DNA from: JALYZC01 sp963725645
GTDB lineage: Bacteria; Actinomycetota; Thermoleophilia; Solirubrobacterales; Solirubrobacteraceae
DNA length: 64,000 bases
Assembly (NCBI GenBank): GCA_963725645.1
Contig: CAVRZD010000006.1
Location: forward strand, 186,001 to 250,000
Direction of reading: 5' to 3'
Below the pieces are notes generated by a model. It was not told the origin of the DNA. It worked only from the letters and a program-made list of their open reading frames with translations, and searched no databases. The translations under genes and the position numbers were made by a program. Positions within the stretch are counted from its first letter, which is position 1, and each line of letters begins with the position of its first letter. Shown piece after piece: positions 17,452-26,613 of this stretch.

Positions 17452-19350
17452 ATGTGCGGAATTGCCGGCAAGGTCTCGCCCGACGGCGTCGCGCCGGAGC
17501 TGATCGAGCGGATGTGTGAGGCCTTGGAGCACCGCGGCCCGGACTCGCGGGGTGCGTTCTTCGACGAGACCGCGGGCATCGGCGTGCAGCGGCTCGCGAT
17601 CATCGACCTGCACACGGGCGACCAGCCGGTGTTCAACGAGGACCGTTCGGTGGTGGTCGCGCTCAACGGCGAGATCTACAACTACCGCGAGCTGCGCGCC
17701 GAGCTGCGCGAGCGGGGCCACCGCTTCGCGACCGAGGGCGACACCGAGGTGATCGCGCATCTCTACGAGGAGCGAGGCGAGGGCTGCGTCGAGGCCCTGC
17801 ACGGGATGTTCGCCCTCGCCGTCTGGGACCGGCGCCGGCGCCGGCTGCTCCTCGCGCGGGACCGGATCGGCAAGAAGCCGCTGCTCTACGCGCAGCGCAA
17901 CGGCTCGCTGGTGTTCGGGTCGGAGGTGCGGGCGGTGCTCCAGGACCCGGACGTCCCGCGCGACGTCGACCCCGACGCGCTGGATTGCTATCTCTCCTAC
18001 CAGTACGTCCCCGGCCCGTTGAGCGCTTTCGCTGCGCTGCGCAAGCTCCCGCCGGCGCACCGGCTGACCTGGGACGGTGGAGAGACGAGCATCGAGCGCT
18101 ACTGGCGGCTCTCGTTCGAGGATCGCCCGCCCGCGCCCGCCGCTGAGCTCCACGAGATCGTCCGCGAGGCGCTGCTCGAGGCCACGCGCCTCCGTCTGCG
18201 CAGCGACGTCCCGCTCGGCGCGTTCCTGTCCGGCGGCGTCGACTCCAGCGCGGTGGTCGCGGCGATTGCGCGCCAGACGTCCCAGCCCGTCAAGACGTTC
18301 TCCATCGGCTTCGACATCCCCGGCTATGACGAGACTCGCTACGCGCGCCAGGTGGCGCGCCGCTACGGGACCGACCATCACGAGTTTCGCCTCGAGGCGC
18401 GCGCCACCGAGGGGATCGGCCGGCTGGCCTGGCACTACGGCGAGCCCTTCGCCGACCCGTCGGCTATCCCGAGCTTCGAGCTGGCCCGGCTGGCGCGCCG
18501 GCACGTAAAGGTGGCGCTCAATGGGGACGGCGGCGACGAGAACTTCGCGGGCTACCCGCGATACGCCGCGAACGTGACGGCCGCGAGGATCGGGCGGCTG
18601 CCGCGGGCGCTGACGGGCATCGCCGGGCGCGCGCTGGACCGCCTCGAGGCCTCGTCGCGCGGAAACGGCTTGGCCGGGCGGCTAGCGCCCATGGTCCGGA
18701 CGGCCCACCTGCCCGACTGGGAGCGCTATCCGTTGTGGTTCTCGTTCTTCACCGAGGCGGAGAAGGAGCGGCTCTACACGCCGGAGCTGTGGTCCTCGCT
18801 CTCAGATCGCACCGCGCCCACCGTGGTCCGCGACCCGTATGTCGCCTCCGGCGCGACCACCGTGACCGAGCGCCTGCTCGACGTGGACACGCAGACCTAC
18901 CTGCCCGATGACCTGCTCGTGAAGATGGACATCGCGACCATGGCGCATTCCCTGGAGGCCCGCTCGCCGCTGCTCGACCAGGCCTTCATGCGGCTGGCCG
19001 CCTCGCTGCCGTTGGAAGAGAAGCTCTCGGGGCGCTCCACCAAGCGACTCTTCAAGGAAGCGCTGCGCGACTGGTTGCCCGCCGAGGTCGTCGACCGGCC
19101 GAAGATGGGCTTCTCGGTCCCGCTGGCCGCCTGGTTCCGGGGCGAGCTGCGCGACCTCCCCGGCGAGGTCCTGCTCGATCCCCGAGCCACCGAGCGGGGT
19201 TTCTTCCGGACGCCGGAGGTGGAGCGCATGATCGACGTGCACCAGCGCGACCCGGCGAAGGACTACTCCAACCACCTCTGGGCCCTGGTCCAGCTCGAGA
19301 TGTGGTTTCGGACCTATATCGACCCGCCGGAGCCGCGGCCGCCGCTTTGA
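17452..19350 (+). CDS. asnB: Asparagine synthase (glutamine-hydrolysing)
   Basis: A 632-residue two-domain amidotransferase. Cys2 of MCGIAGK is the glutaminase nucleophile after Met removal, with LAIIDLHTGDQPV, NGEIYNYRELR and EGDTEVIAHLYE forming the glutamine pocket. The synthetase domain has the PP-loop SGGVDSS near residue 260, NGDGGDENFAGYPRY and MDIATMAHSLEARSPLLD. Length and motifs are those of AsnB. Its place inside a glycan locus is common in bacteria, where such enzymes may amidate a uronic acid or a peptide carboxylate rather than make free asparagine. It is coupled to the downstream GH5 gene by a TTGA overlap. Confidence 0.9.
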   Translation: MCGIAGKVSPDGVAPELIERMCEALEHRGPDSRGAFFDETAGIGVQRLAIIDLHTGDQPVFNEDRSVVVALNGEIYNYRELRAELRERGHRFATEGDTEVIAHLYEERGEGCVEALHGMFALAVWDRRRRRLLLARDRIGKKPLLYAQRNGSLVFGSEVRAVLQDPDVPRDVDPDALDCYLSYQYVPGPLSAFAALRKLPPAHRLTWDGGETSIERYWRLSFEDRPPAPAAELHEIVREALLEATRLRLRSDVPLGAFLSGGVDSSAVVAAIARQTSQPVKTFSIGFDIPGYDETRYARQVARRYGTDHHEFRLEARATEGIGRLAWHYGEPFADPSAIPSFELARLARRHVKVALNGDGGDENFAGYPRYAANVTAARIGRLPRALTGIAGRALDRLEASSRGNGLAGRLAPMVRTAHLPDWERYPLWFSFFTEAEKERLYTPELWSSLSDRTAPTVVRDPYVASGATTVTERLLDVDTQTYLPDDLLVKMDIATMAHSLEARSPLLDQAFMRLAASLPLEEKLSGRSTKRLFKEALRDWLPAEVVDRPKMGFSVPLAAWFRGELRDLPGEVLLDPRATERGFFRTPEVERMIDVHQRDPAKDYSNHLWALVQLEMWFRTYIDPPEPRPPL

Positions 19351-20585
19351 TCGGCGGCCAGCGTCTCGCCGCACGCGGGCTCGCGGTGCTGGCCGGCGTC
19401 GCGCCCGCGCCCGCGCTCCACGTCGCCGGCAATCACTTCGCCGACGCCGCCGGCCACCGGACGCGCGTGTTCGCCGCGCACCTCCCCACCGGCGAGTTCA
19501 CCTGCGTCGAGCCGATCCACGACCCCTCGCGCCGCGGCGGCGTCTTCGCGGTGCCCACCTCGATGTCGGTCATCGCGCGCGTGCGCTCCTGGCGCTTCAA
19601 CGCGCTTCGCATCTCCCTCAACGAGCAGTGCTGGCTCGGTGTCAACCCGCTGCTCCGCGGCGAGCCGCCCGGCTACGGCATCCAGCCGCTGCGCGGGCCC
19701 GCGGCGAGCGCGGCCGGGGCGAGCCTGCAGGCGCGGTACCGGTCGGCCGTGCGCCGCGTGGTCGCCCGCGCCCACCGCGCCGGCCTCGCGGTGATCTTCG
19801 ACCTGCACTGGTCGGCGGCCGGCGACGCGATCGCCTTCGCCCAGTGGCCGCTGCCCGACCGCGACCACTCGATCCCCTTCTGGCGCTCGATCGCGCGCAG
19901 CTTCCGTACCGACCCCGCCGTGATGTTCGAGCTGTTCAACGAGCCGACGCGGATACCGCGGTCCGCGCTGAGCTGGCGCTGCCTGCATGACGGCTGCCGC
20001 CTCCCCAACTCCTGCGCGGACTGCCTCGAGGGGGTTACGAGCAACACACTCGGCTGCGGGCGGCGCTGCCCGACGCGGGCTCGTCCGCTGGGCAGCTACC
20101 GGTCGGCGGGCACGCAGGAGCTCGTCGACACGATCCGCGCGACCGGCGCGCGGCAGCCGATCCTCGTCCCGGGGCGGTTTTACGACAACGACCTCAGGGG
20201 CTGGCTCCGCTACGCGCCGCGCGACCCTCGCGGCCAGCTCGCCGCGACGTTCCACGTCTACGCCAACCTGCCGTGCGCCGACGCGGCGTGCTGGACGGGT
20301 GAGCTGGCTCCCGTCGCTGCGCGCGTGCCGGTCGTGGCCACGGAGTTCGGCGCCATCAACACGGGCCTGAGCGAGCCGTGCGCCGCCGCTGCAGCGTTCG
20401 ACGAGAGGTTCATGAGCTGGGCGGATGCCCACGGCGTCTCCTACGGGGCCTTTCGCTGGGCCGCCGACTTCATGCACTTCCCGCGGCCCGAGTGCTCCTA
20501 CGACCTCCTCGCGGACTGGGACGGAGCTCCGCGCTACGGACACGGAGTCGCGATCCACGATCACCTGGCGCGGGTGGCGCCTTAG
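19347..20585 (+). CDS. Glycoside hydrolase family 5 (cellulase-like), secreted
   Basis: A 412-residue GH5-type TIM-barrel hydrolase. It has VIFDLHWS on beta strand 3, the acid/base Glu in FELFNEPTR near residue 198, and the nucleophile Glu in VVATEFGAINTG near residue 332. TFHVYAN and FRWAADFMHF complete the active site. The N-terminal 30 residues (LAARGLAVLAGVAPAPALHV) look like a weak signal sequence. A Cys-rich insert (CLHDGCRLPNSCADCLEGV, then GCGRRC) probably forms disulfides, again suggesting export. The start is a TTG at 19347 overlapping the asnB stop (TTGA), so it depends on asnB translation. It is inferred to trim or remodel the locus glycan, or to act as a quality-control hydrolase. 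Confidence 0.8.
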   Translation: MIGGQRLAARGLAVLAGVAPAPALHVAGNHFADAAGHRTRVFAAHLPTGEFTCVEPIHDPSRRGGVFAVPTSMSVIARVRSWRFNALRISLNEQCWLGVNPLLRGEPPGYGIQPLRGPAASAAGASLQARYRSAVRRVVARAHRAGLAVIFDLHWSAAGDAIAFAQWPLPDRDHSIPFWRSIARSFRTDPAVMFELFNEPTRIPRSALSWRCLHDGCRLPNSCADCLEGVTSNTLGCGRRCPTRARPLGSYRSAGTQELVDTIRATGARQPILVPGRFYDNDLRGWLRYAPRDPRGQLAATFHVYANLPCADAACWTGELAPVAARVPVVATEFGAINTGLSEPCAAAAAFDERFMSWADAHGVSYGAFRWAADFMHFPRPECSYDLLADWDGAPRYGHGVAIHDHLARVAP

Positions 20586-20863
20586 TTCGCCGAGTCCCCC
20601 TCGCCGAGCACCGGGGGGCACAGCTGGCCGCGGCACGGCTCGGGGAGAACGCCGTCCCGGAATGACGCGCGGAGCTCCTGCATCTGCTCGGAGTTCCAGA
20701 TCTCCTGAATCGAGCGCTCGTCGAGATTGCCGATCTTCATCCTCAGGTAGCAGGGGCAGAACGTCACGTCGCGATTGGTCTCGACGCTGAAGATGCCCGT
20801 CCAGGGCTCGGTGCAGAAGACCTTCCGGTCCGGCTGCCCGCTGTCAGAGGTAGTGGACTTCAT
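20582..20863 (-). CDS. SPASM-like iron-sulfur domain protein, possible 3-prime half of the radical SAM enzyme
   Basis: A 93-residue protein containing FCTEPWTGIFSV, FCPCYLR, the GNLDERSIQEIWNSEQMQELR block typical of SPASM/twitch tails, and two further Cys residues (EPCRGQLCPP). Such domains hold auxiliary 4Fe-4S clusters and normally form the C-terminus of a radical SAM enzyme. Here the domain lies in a different frame that overlaps the radical SAM gene by 20 bases. It is either a separate translationally coupled subunit or the result of one indel near 20850. Confidence 0.65.
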   Translation of the reverse strand: MKSTTSDSGQPDRKVFCTEPWTGIFSVETNRDVTFCPCYLRMKIGNLDERSIQEIWNSEQMQELRASFRDGVLPEPCRGQLCPPVLGEGDSAN

Positions 20864-21617
20864 GGGTGAGACCCTCTCGCTCGCAGGTGGCGGAGGCCTG
20901 GCTCATCACGGCGTTGTACTCCGCACGGATGGACAGGCAGGACTGCTCGCCGCCGTCGAAAGTCCAGCCCGTGCCGTTCTCAACGTGCCAGTTCTCGACG
21001 TGGCGGACGGGATCGAACTCGATGCGGTGTGGGTCCAGCGTCTTGGCGAAGTCGACGAACGGCAGCACCTCGTGCAGGTTCTCGCGCATGACGACGTAGT
21101 GGGGGATCATGCGAATCCGCGGGCGCCCGCGCTTGAGCTCGGCGAAGTTCGCCATGTTCGCGGTGACGCGCTCGAAGTGATCGCGACCGTGGATGCGGCG
21201 GTACGTGTCGCGCGTCGCCGCGTCGATCGAGCACTTGAGGTGGAGCTCGTGCAGGTTCAGGAGGCGTGGGATGACGCGCTCGTTGAGCATGAACGAGTTG
21301 GTGTGGATCGTGACCGCGATCGGGTGTTTCGCCAGCAACTCCAGCGCCTCGTTGATCCACGGGTACATGAACGTCTCGCCGCCGATCAGCGTTACGTGCT
21401 CGGCGTAGGGCCGGAACTGCTCGAACAGCGCGACGAAGTTCTCGAACGGCAGCACGTCCCGCCGGTGCTGGAAGTTCGGGACGCACATGATGCAGCGTTG
21501 GTTGCACGGCATGTTGAGGACCACGTGGTAGTAGAACGGGACGTGGTCGACCGTCAACCGCCTCGACGCACAGTCCTCGAGGATGCCCTCCTTGTTGAGG
21601 GCGATGCCGGCGCTCAT
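20844..21617 (-). CDS. Radical SAM protein
   Basis: A 257-residue radical SAM core with the CNQRCIMC motif (Cys38, 42 and 45) that binds the catalytic 4Fe-4S cluster. It also has TLIGGETFMYPW (the GGE SAM-binding motif) and the later strands IHTNSFML, LKCSIDAAT and RMIPHYVVM. It ends at HEVHYL, where related enzymes continue into a SPASM domain, which here is the overlapping downstream frame. The ATG at 21617 overlaps the stop of the upstream membrane-protein gene. The target is unknown. In glycan clusters such enzymes act on sugars or peptides. No short precursor peptide gene is visible beside it. Confidence 0.82.
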   Translation of the reverse strand: MSAGIALNKEGILEDCASRRLTVDHVPFYYHVVLNMPCNQRCIMCVPNFQHRRDVLPFENFVALFEQFRPYAEHVTLIGGETFMYPWINEALELLAKHPIAVTIHTNSFMLNERVIPRLLNLHELHLKCSIDAATRDTYRRIHGRDHFERVTANMANFAELKRGRPRIRMIPHYVVMRENLHEVLPFVDFAKTLDPHRIEFDPVRHVENWHVENGTGWTFDGGEQSCLSIRAEYNAVMSQASATCEREGLTHEVHYL

Positions 21618-23365
21618 CGGGCGACACTAGCACCGGCCGTCAGCCGGTAGACGACGACGCCACCGCCGGTCCGGCGCATCAGCGGCAAACCGGTCACGGG
21701 CCGCGTCGCCGCGTTGGCCCATGGGGTCCCGGCGACGAGGTCCGGGTGCAGCACCACGACCCGGATACCCAGGTCGTGCAGGCGCGCCACCGAGCGGCGG
21801 TCCGGGAACCCCATCATCTCCTCCTTCAGGCGCCGGTAGGACCGCGGTTCGTAGGCGCCGATTCCCGTCGTCACCTTGGCGAAGCCGTCGGTGGACCACA
21901 GGACGACTCGTGGTGAGGACGCCTCGCCGGTCTGCAGCGGCAGGTGCATCTGCGGGCCTGGGAGCCCTCGCTGGCCCGGGGGGATGCGGGGAACGGTCGG
22001 ATGGGGTGGCCCGCCGAACCAGGTTGGGGCGTCGGCGCCGAGGTGGATCAGCGATCCCTCGCGGCCGATGTGAAAGCCCGAGCCCTCGACCAGCACCACG
22101 CCCACCAGCGCGGCGGCGGCCGCCGCCGTCCAGCGTCCGGGGCGTACCCGCCGGAGCAGCGTCGCCGCTCCGCCTCCCGCGAGCAGGGCGAGCGCGAGCG
22201 TCGTGAGGACGAAGATCCGCTCGGGCACACGGGCGCTGTCCCACCCGGGCGCGTAGTCGTAGAGAAGGCGGTACGGCCACAGCAGCCAGCCTCCGTGGGC
22301 GGAGAACCCCAGGCACAGCCAGGCGGTGGCCAGCGCCCCGCCCGCGAGCCACAGCCGCAGCCTCCGCGGGTAGGTTCCGGCGACCGCTCCGACCGCCGCC
22401 AGCAGGAGGATCGCGACGCCCGGGAACAGCGTCTGCTCCTGCTCCCAGTCGAGCCTGCTGCGCACGCCCGCCGCGGCGCGCCCCCAGAGCAGGTTCGCGC
22501 GAGGCGCGGCCAGGAACGCGCGCGGGCCGGTGGAGTAGAAGTCGACCTCCTCGGGTGGGCGGGGCCCGAACTGCTGGCTGACCTGCAGGTAGGGGCGGGC
22601 GATCACGCCGTCCACGAGCGCCATCGCCGCGGCGCCGGCCACGGTCGCCACCACGAGCGGCCGCGGCAGCGGCCAGCGCCGCCGGGCCCAGGACCAGGCG
22701 GCGAGCGCCCCGAGCCCGGCGACTAGATAGAGGAACGAGAGGCCCAGGTTCAGGCTCAGCGTCACCTGCCAGGCTGCCACCAGCCAGCCGGCGAGCACCA
22801 GGCCCGGCCGCCGCGTGCGGTAGCCGCGCAGGCCCAGGAACAAAGCAAGCGGGATCCCCCCACTCGAGAGGATGTTGAGCTCGGCGTCGTGCTCGAGTCG
22901 GTAGGGCGCGTAGGCGAACGCGGCGCCCGCCACGGCGGCGCCGACGCGCCCGCCGCCGAGCTCGCGCGCGAGAAGGTAGCCGCCGACGAATGCCAACGCG
23001 TACGCGAAGAGGAACAGAACGTTGTGGCGGGCGATGGCCGCGGCGGGCCCGGTCCCGATCAGCCCGGCCGGCGCGTAGCCGACCAGCCCGTCCACGTAGG
23101 CGAGTGTGTCGTGCGCCGGGTAGAACTGGTTGGACTGGAAGAAGTGCAGCGGCTGATGGAGCAGCGCGTGTCCGCCCCAGGCCAGCTGCCATGCCTCGGC
23201 GAGCGGATCGCCCAGATCCTTGGGGACGTCGCGCGCCAGGTGCAGGGGAAGAGGAGCGTGCATCACCAGCGCGAGCAGGCATGCGGCGAGCACCACGAGC
23301 GCGATCTCGCGCCTACCCAGGCGCGGGGAGGCGCTCCACCACGAGGGGTGCGGCTCGTCGCTCAC
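21614..23365 (-). CDS. Large polytopic membrane protein, putative GT-C/YfhO-like
   Basis: A 583-residue protein with about ten to twelve hydrophobic segments and an early loop, FQSNQFYPAHDTLAYVDG, resembling the donor-binding loops of YfhO-like or GT-C membrane glycosyltransferases. The C-terminal 130 residues are soluble (HLPLQTGEASSPRVVLW, LHDLGIRVVVLHPDLV) and probably extracytoplasmic. The start is GTG 23365, overlapping the upstream stop (GTGA). The ATGA overlap at its 3-prime end couples it to the radical SAM gene. The acceptor is unknown. The call as a glycosyltransferase rests on topology and context rather than a diagnostic motif. Confidence 0.6.
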   Translation of the reverse strand: MSDEPHPSWWSASPRLGRREIALVVLAACLLALVMHAPLPLHLARDVPKDLGDPLAEAWQLAWGGHALLHQPLHFFQSNQFYPAHDTLAYVDGLVGYAPAGLIGTGPAAAIARHNVLFLFAYALAFVGGYLLARELGGGRVGAAVAGAAFAYAPYRLEHDAELNILSSGGIPLALFLGLRGYRTRRPGLVLAGWLVAAWQVTLSLNLGLSFLYLVAGLGALAAWSWARRRWPLPRPLVVATVAGAAAMALVDGVIARPYLQVSQQFGPRPPEEVDFYSTGPRAFLAAPRANLLWGRAAAGVRSRLDWEQEQTLFPGVAILLLAAVGAVAGTYPRRLRLWLAGGALATAWLCLGFSAHGGWLLWPYRLLYDYAPGWDSARVPERIFVLTTLALALLAGGGAATLLRRVRPGRWTAAAAAALVGVVLVEGSGFHIGREGSLIHLGADAPTWFGGPPHPTVPRIPPGQRGLPGPQMHLPLQTGEASSPRVVLWSTDGFAKVTTGIGAYEPRSYRRLKEEMMGFPDRRSVARLHDLGIRVVVLHPDLVAGTPWANAATRPVTGLPLMRRTGGGVVVYRLTAGASVAR

Positions 23366-25638
23366 CGTGCGATCCAGTCCACGTAGCGTCCGCAGGCGCG
23401 CGCCGCCGGAACGATGCGCTCTGTCCACGGCACCGGTGTCGCCGCCAGGTCGTCCACCTCGGCGCTGCGTGTTATCGAGAAGCGCGGCGCGGAGGCCGCT
23501 CGCACCGTGACGCGAACCGGGCCGCCGCTGCTGTGGACGGTGCCGGCCACCCGGAACTGCGTTGGCGGCTCGGTGATCGCCGGCAACCGTGTGTTCAGGT
23601 TGCCGGCGGTAAGCGCAAGGGCAACGGGGCTCGCGTAGCGCAGGGACAGGGTCCAGGCCCCGGCGGGGAGGTCGACGGTCTGCGACATCGCCCCGCCCGC
23701 CGGCAGCGGCGCCGGGCCGCCGCCCCCCGACGGCGGCGCCGCCCCGGGGATGCGCCAGGCCGAGACCGAACCGAGCGACGGGAACGCGCGTACCGCCGCG
23801 ACTCCGCGTGGGAGGGGACGCCCGGCGGGGCACGCGAGCACAGCACCGGGACGATCGCGTTCGACCAGGGTCTGGCGCGCCGGAGTCGCGCCGTGGCGCT
23901 CCCAAACGTCGAACGACGGCAGTCGCCGCCGCAGGCGCCAGTTCGCCGGCGGCGCGCTGGCGTAGGGCCCGCGCACCGTCACGGCGTAACGGAAGCGGTC
24001 GAGCACGCGTGAAGGCACCGAGTCGAAGTCGAACGTGACCAGCGACTTGCCTGGGCGGAGGGATACGCGGACCTCGCGCCCATAGCCGTAGGCGGCCGGG
24101 CTGCTCAGCGTGACGCCGAGCAGCTCCCAGCGCGCGTAGCGGTCGTCGAAGAGCAAGAGCGTCGGGCCGTGGCGCAGCAGCGACCGCTGGGCGATGAGCT
24201 GATTCGCGTGGGACGTGGCCGAGACGGAGGCGCCGCGCAGAGCAGTGAGGCTCGACCAGGCGATCACGGCCCCGAAGGCCAGCGCGACCACGGCCCGGGC
24301 CCAGCGCCACCGGGAATCCGCCGGCAGGCGGAAGACGGCGCGCGCGATGCCGAGGGTGAGCAGCGGCGCCACGACCACCAGCGCCTTGTTCGACAGGTAC
24401 TCGCTGCTGACCGCAGCCGAGATCGCGTACACGATCGCGCTCGCACCCGCCGCTGCCAGAATCAGCCAGTCGCGCCGGCGCCGGGAGAGGAAGAGCGCAA
24501 CGGCGAGTGCGACGACGACGACGGAGGTCGCGGCGACCGCCTTGAGGGTCGAATCCGGAGGCACGCGGAAGTCCGGGACCGGCCAGCCGCCTAGCCCGAC
24601 GAACGGGGACACCGTGCTGATGAAGTTGCCCCCCAGGGCGGAGGGCTGCCGGTAGGTCCCGAGATCGGTCAGGACGGAGACGGGGGAGGCGCCGAGCGCC
24701 GCCGCGGTGACGAGCGCCACTACGAGTACGGCGGTGAGCGCGGCAAGCGCCGGCAAGTACTCGCGCAGCGGGCGCCCGAGCGAGGCACGGGCCGGCAGGA
24801 CCCTCACGACGCCCCACGCCGCGAGCACGGCTCCCGGCCATACGAGGCCCCGAATCCCAAAGGTCAGCGCGCATCCGATCGCGAGCACCGCGAGCGGCAG
24901 CAGCGCCCGAGCGCGCGGCCGCGCCGGGAGGTCGAGGAGCACGACCGCGAACGCCAGGACGAGAACGGCGACGGCGGGCTCCTTGAACGACCCCTCGGCG
25001 AAGTAGGAGACCGCGAGATACGGCAGCCCGGTCAGCACGGCACCGGCGACGCGCCAGCCGGCGCCGCGGCCGCGCAGCGCGCCCAGGGCGGTGAGCGCCG
25101 TGAGCACAGGAACCACCATGAGGAATCCGGTGAACGCCGGGAGGACGCCGAACGGTCCGACGAGGCCGGCGACCAGGCTGTGCGGGCCGATCGGGTACCC
25201 CGGTTGAATGCGATCGATGAGCGTGAACGCGCCGTGGCCGGTGGAGAGTGCGTCCGCCCAGGCGAGGTGGAACCCGAGGTCGTCGTCGACGTGCGCGCCG
25301 AGGAGCCCGACGTGCCCGTTCAGGATGAACGGCAGCGAGACGGCGGCGGTGACGATTACGGCTACCAGCGCACCCGTCGCCGGCCGCCGCGGATCGCGTC
25401 GCACCTCGGGCCAGACCAGCACCGCCCCCGCGGCGGCCGCCGTGGTCAGCACGCCGAGGACCGTCCACCCGTGGCCGGGAAGCCGGACCGCGACCTCGCT
25501 CAGGCACAGCGCCGCGGCGAGTCCCACGCCGGGCGCCGCCCAGGTCCAGCCCCGCGATCCCGCGAGCCGGCACACCGCGTGGCCGATGAGCAGCGATAGC
25601 CAGCCGATGCCGGCGACGCACGCATAGACGGACAGCAC
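23362..25638 (-). CDS. Large polytopic membrane protein with C-terminal beta domain
   Basis: A 758-residue protein. The first 450 residues hold roughly a dozen membrane segments with a loop GAHVDDDLGFHLAWADAL, whose acidic cluster is reminiscent of membrane glycosyltransferases. The last 250 residues are a soluble, beta-rich region (SQTVDLPAGAWTLSLRYASP, GPVRVTVRAAS) like a carbohydrate-binding or jelly-roll domain, presumably outside the cell. GTG 25638 is preceded by TAGGCT at 6 nt. That hexamer also contains the stop codon of the upstream GT2, so it may not be a promoter. It is likely paired functionally with the downstream membrane protein. Confidence 0.6.
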   Translation of the reverse strand: MLSVYACVAGIGWLSLLIGHAVCRLAGSRGWTWAAPGVGLAAALCLSEVAVRLPGHGWTVLGVLTTAAAAGAVLVWPEVRRDPRRPATGALVAVIVTAAVSLPFILNGHVGLLGAHVDDDLGFHLAWADALSTGHGAFTLIDRIQPGYPIGPHSLVAGLVGPFGVLPAFTGFLMVVPVLTALTALGALRGRGAGWRVAGAVLTGLPYLAVSYFAEGSFKEPAVAVLVLAFAVVLLDLPARPRARALLPLAVLAIGCALTFGIRGLVWPGAVLAAWGVVRVLPARASLGRPLREYLPALAALTAVLVVALVTAAALGASPVSVLTDLGTYRQPSALGGNFISTVSPFVGLGGWPVPDFRVPPDSTLKAVAATSVVVVALAVALFLSRRRRDWLILAAAGASAIVYAISAAVSSEYLSNKALVVVAPLLTLGIARAVFRLPADSRWRWARAVVALAFGAVIAWSSLTALRGASVSATSHANQLIAQRSLLRHGPTLLLFDDRYARWELLGVTLSSPAAYGYGREVRVSLRPGKSLVTFDFDSVPSRVLDRFRYAVTVRGPYASAPPANWRLRRRLPSFDVWERHGATPARQTLVERDRPGAVLACPAGRPLPRGVAAVRAFPSLGSVSAWRIPGAAPPSGGGGPAPLPAGGAMSQTVDLPAGAWTLSLRYASPVALALTAGNLNTRLPAITEPPTQFRVAGTVHSSGGPVRVTVRAASAPRFSITRSAEVDDLAATPVPWTERIVPAARACGRYVDWIAR

Positions 25639-25647
25639 GGCGGGAGC

Positions 25648-26598
25648 CTAGTCGGGTGCGCTCCGGGCGCGCCGGTGCCGGCGGGCGGCGTGGGTGACCG
25701 CTCCCGCGGGGACGGCGGCGATGCCGACCAGGTGATGCGTGGCGTGCAATCCGATCCCGAGCAGCGCCTCGCCCGCTCCCCGTCGGCGAGCCAGCAGGCC
25801 GTAGAAGTCGCGGTTGAGCCAGAGGAAGCCGGCCAGCGCCCCCGCCGCGGCGGGCCGACGGCCGGCGAGGATCGCGGCGAGACCGGCGAGGACGGCGACG
25901 GCGCTGGCACGATGGCGCCAACCGAGGTTCAGCGCACGGCGCGGTGCGCCGCGGTCCCGCGTCTCGAGCAGGAGCTCGACCCACGGGACACCGCGACGGG
26001 TGAAGTCGGTGGCGATCATCGAGCGCAGCGTCCAGGCCTTGAGGTGCGTGCCGCGGATCTCCGGGTCGAGCACCAGCCGTCCGCCGCCGGCGGCCAGCCG
26101 AAGGCCGAGCTCGATGTCCTCGATCGAGGAGCGCCGGTAGCGGTCGGCGTCGAACCCGCCAGCGGCGAGGAACGCGTCCCGGCGTACGGCGCCGAGCCCG
26201 GCCCAGAACGTGACGGCGTCCCCGGCAGCACCGGCGTGGACGTGGTGGTGCAGGAGGTTGCGGAATCCCGACACCGCGCCGGCCGCCGTGGGCGCGTCGT
26301 CGTAGGCGCCGAACACCGCGCTCAGGCCTGGATCGGACGCGAAGGCGGCGCGCACCCTGGCGAAGGCATCGGGATGCACGGCCACATCGGCGTCGATGAA
26401 GCACAGCACGTCGCCGCCCGCGCGCCGGGCGCCGAGGTTGCGCGCCGCCGCGGGAGCAGCGCCGGCCGGCTCCGTCACGACCACCACCTCCTCGGGCGGC
26501 TCGGCCGCGGAGGCGATCGCCGTGCGGCAGCGCGACAGGGCAGCGGGAGTATCCGTCGCCGGGACGATGGCACTGACGGTCGGCATCGTTGAGTGCAT
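25648..26598 (-). CDS. Family 2 glycosyltransferase with C-terminal membrane segment
   Basis: A 316-residue GT2: VSAIVPATDTPAALSRC, EVVVVTEP, CFIDADVAVHPDAF with the DAD metal site, and SSIEDIELGLRLAAGG as the acceptor ED motif. A hydrophobic stretch (AVAVLAGLAAILAGRRP, then GALAGFLWLN) near the C-terminus suggests membrane attachment. Unlike its neighbours it has a good Shine-Dalgarno sequence (AGGAGAAGG) before the ATG at 26598. A second Met four codons later (26586) is an alternative start. It heads the minus-strand unit down to the SPASM gene and is divergent from the flavoprotein gene at 26614. Confidence 0.84.
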   Translation of the reverse strand: MHSTMPTVSAIVPATDTPAALSRCRTAIASAAEPPEEVVVVTEPAGAAPAAARNLGARRAGGDVLCFIDADVAVHPDAFARVRAAFASDPGLSAVFGAYDDAPTAAGAVSGFRNLLHHHVHAGAAGDAVTFWAGLGAVRRDAFLAAGGFDADRYRRSSIEDIELGLRLAAGGGRLVLDPEIRGTHLKAWTLRSMIATDFTRRGVPWVELLLETRDRGAPRRALNLGWRHRASAVAVLAGLAAILAGRRPAAAGALAGFLWLNRDFYGLLARRRGAGEALLGIGLHATHHLVGIAAVPAGAVTHAARRHRRARSAPD

Positions 26599-26613
26599 AC
26601 TGCCTTCTCCTGA

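Noticed and set aside
929..21617. Lasso-peptide or other RiPP cluster (HprK-like, asparagine synthetase, radical SAM)
   Set aside because: No PqqD-like protein, transglutaminase-like protease or short precursor peptide gene is seen, and the genes are 15-20 kb apart among glycosyltransferases. A glycan locus explains them better.
21614..26404. Very long open frame of about 1596 codons on the minus strand
   Set aside because: High GC keeps wrong frames open. Only the part from 23365 downward has protein features; the rest is antisense or off-frame to clear genes.
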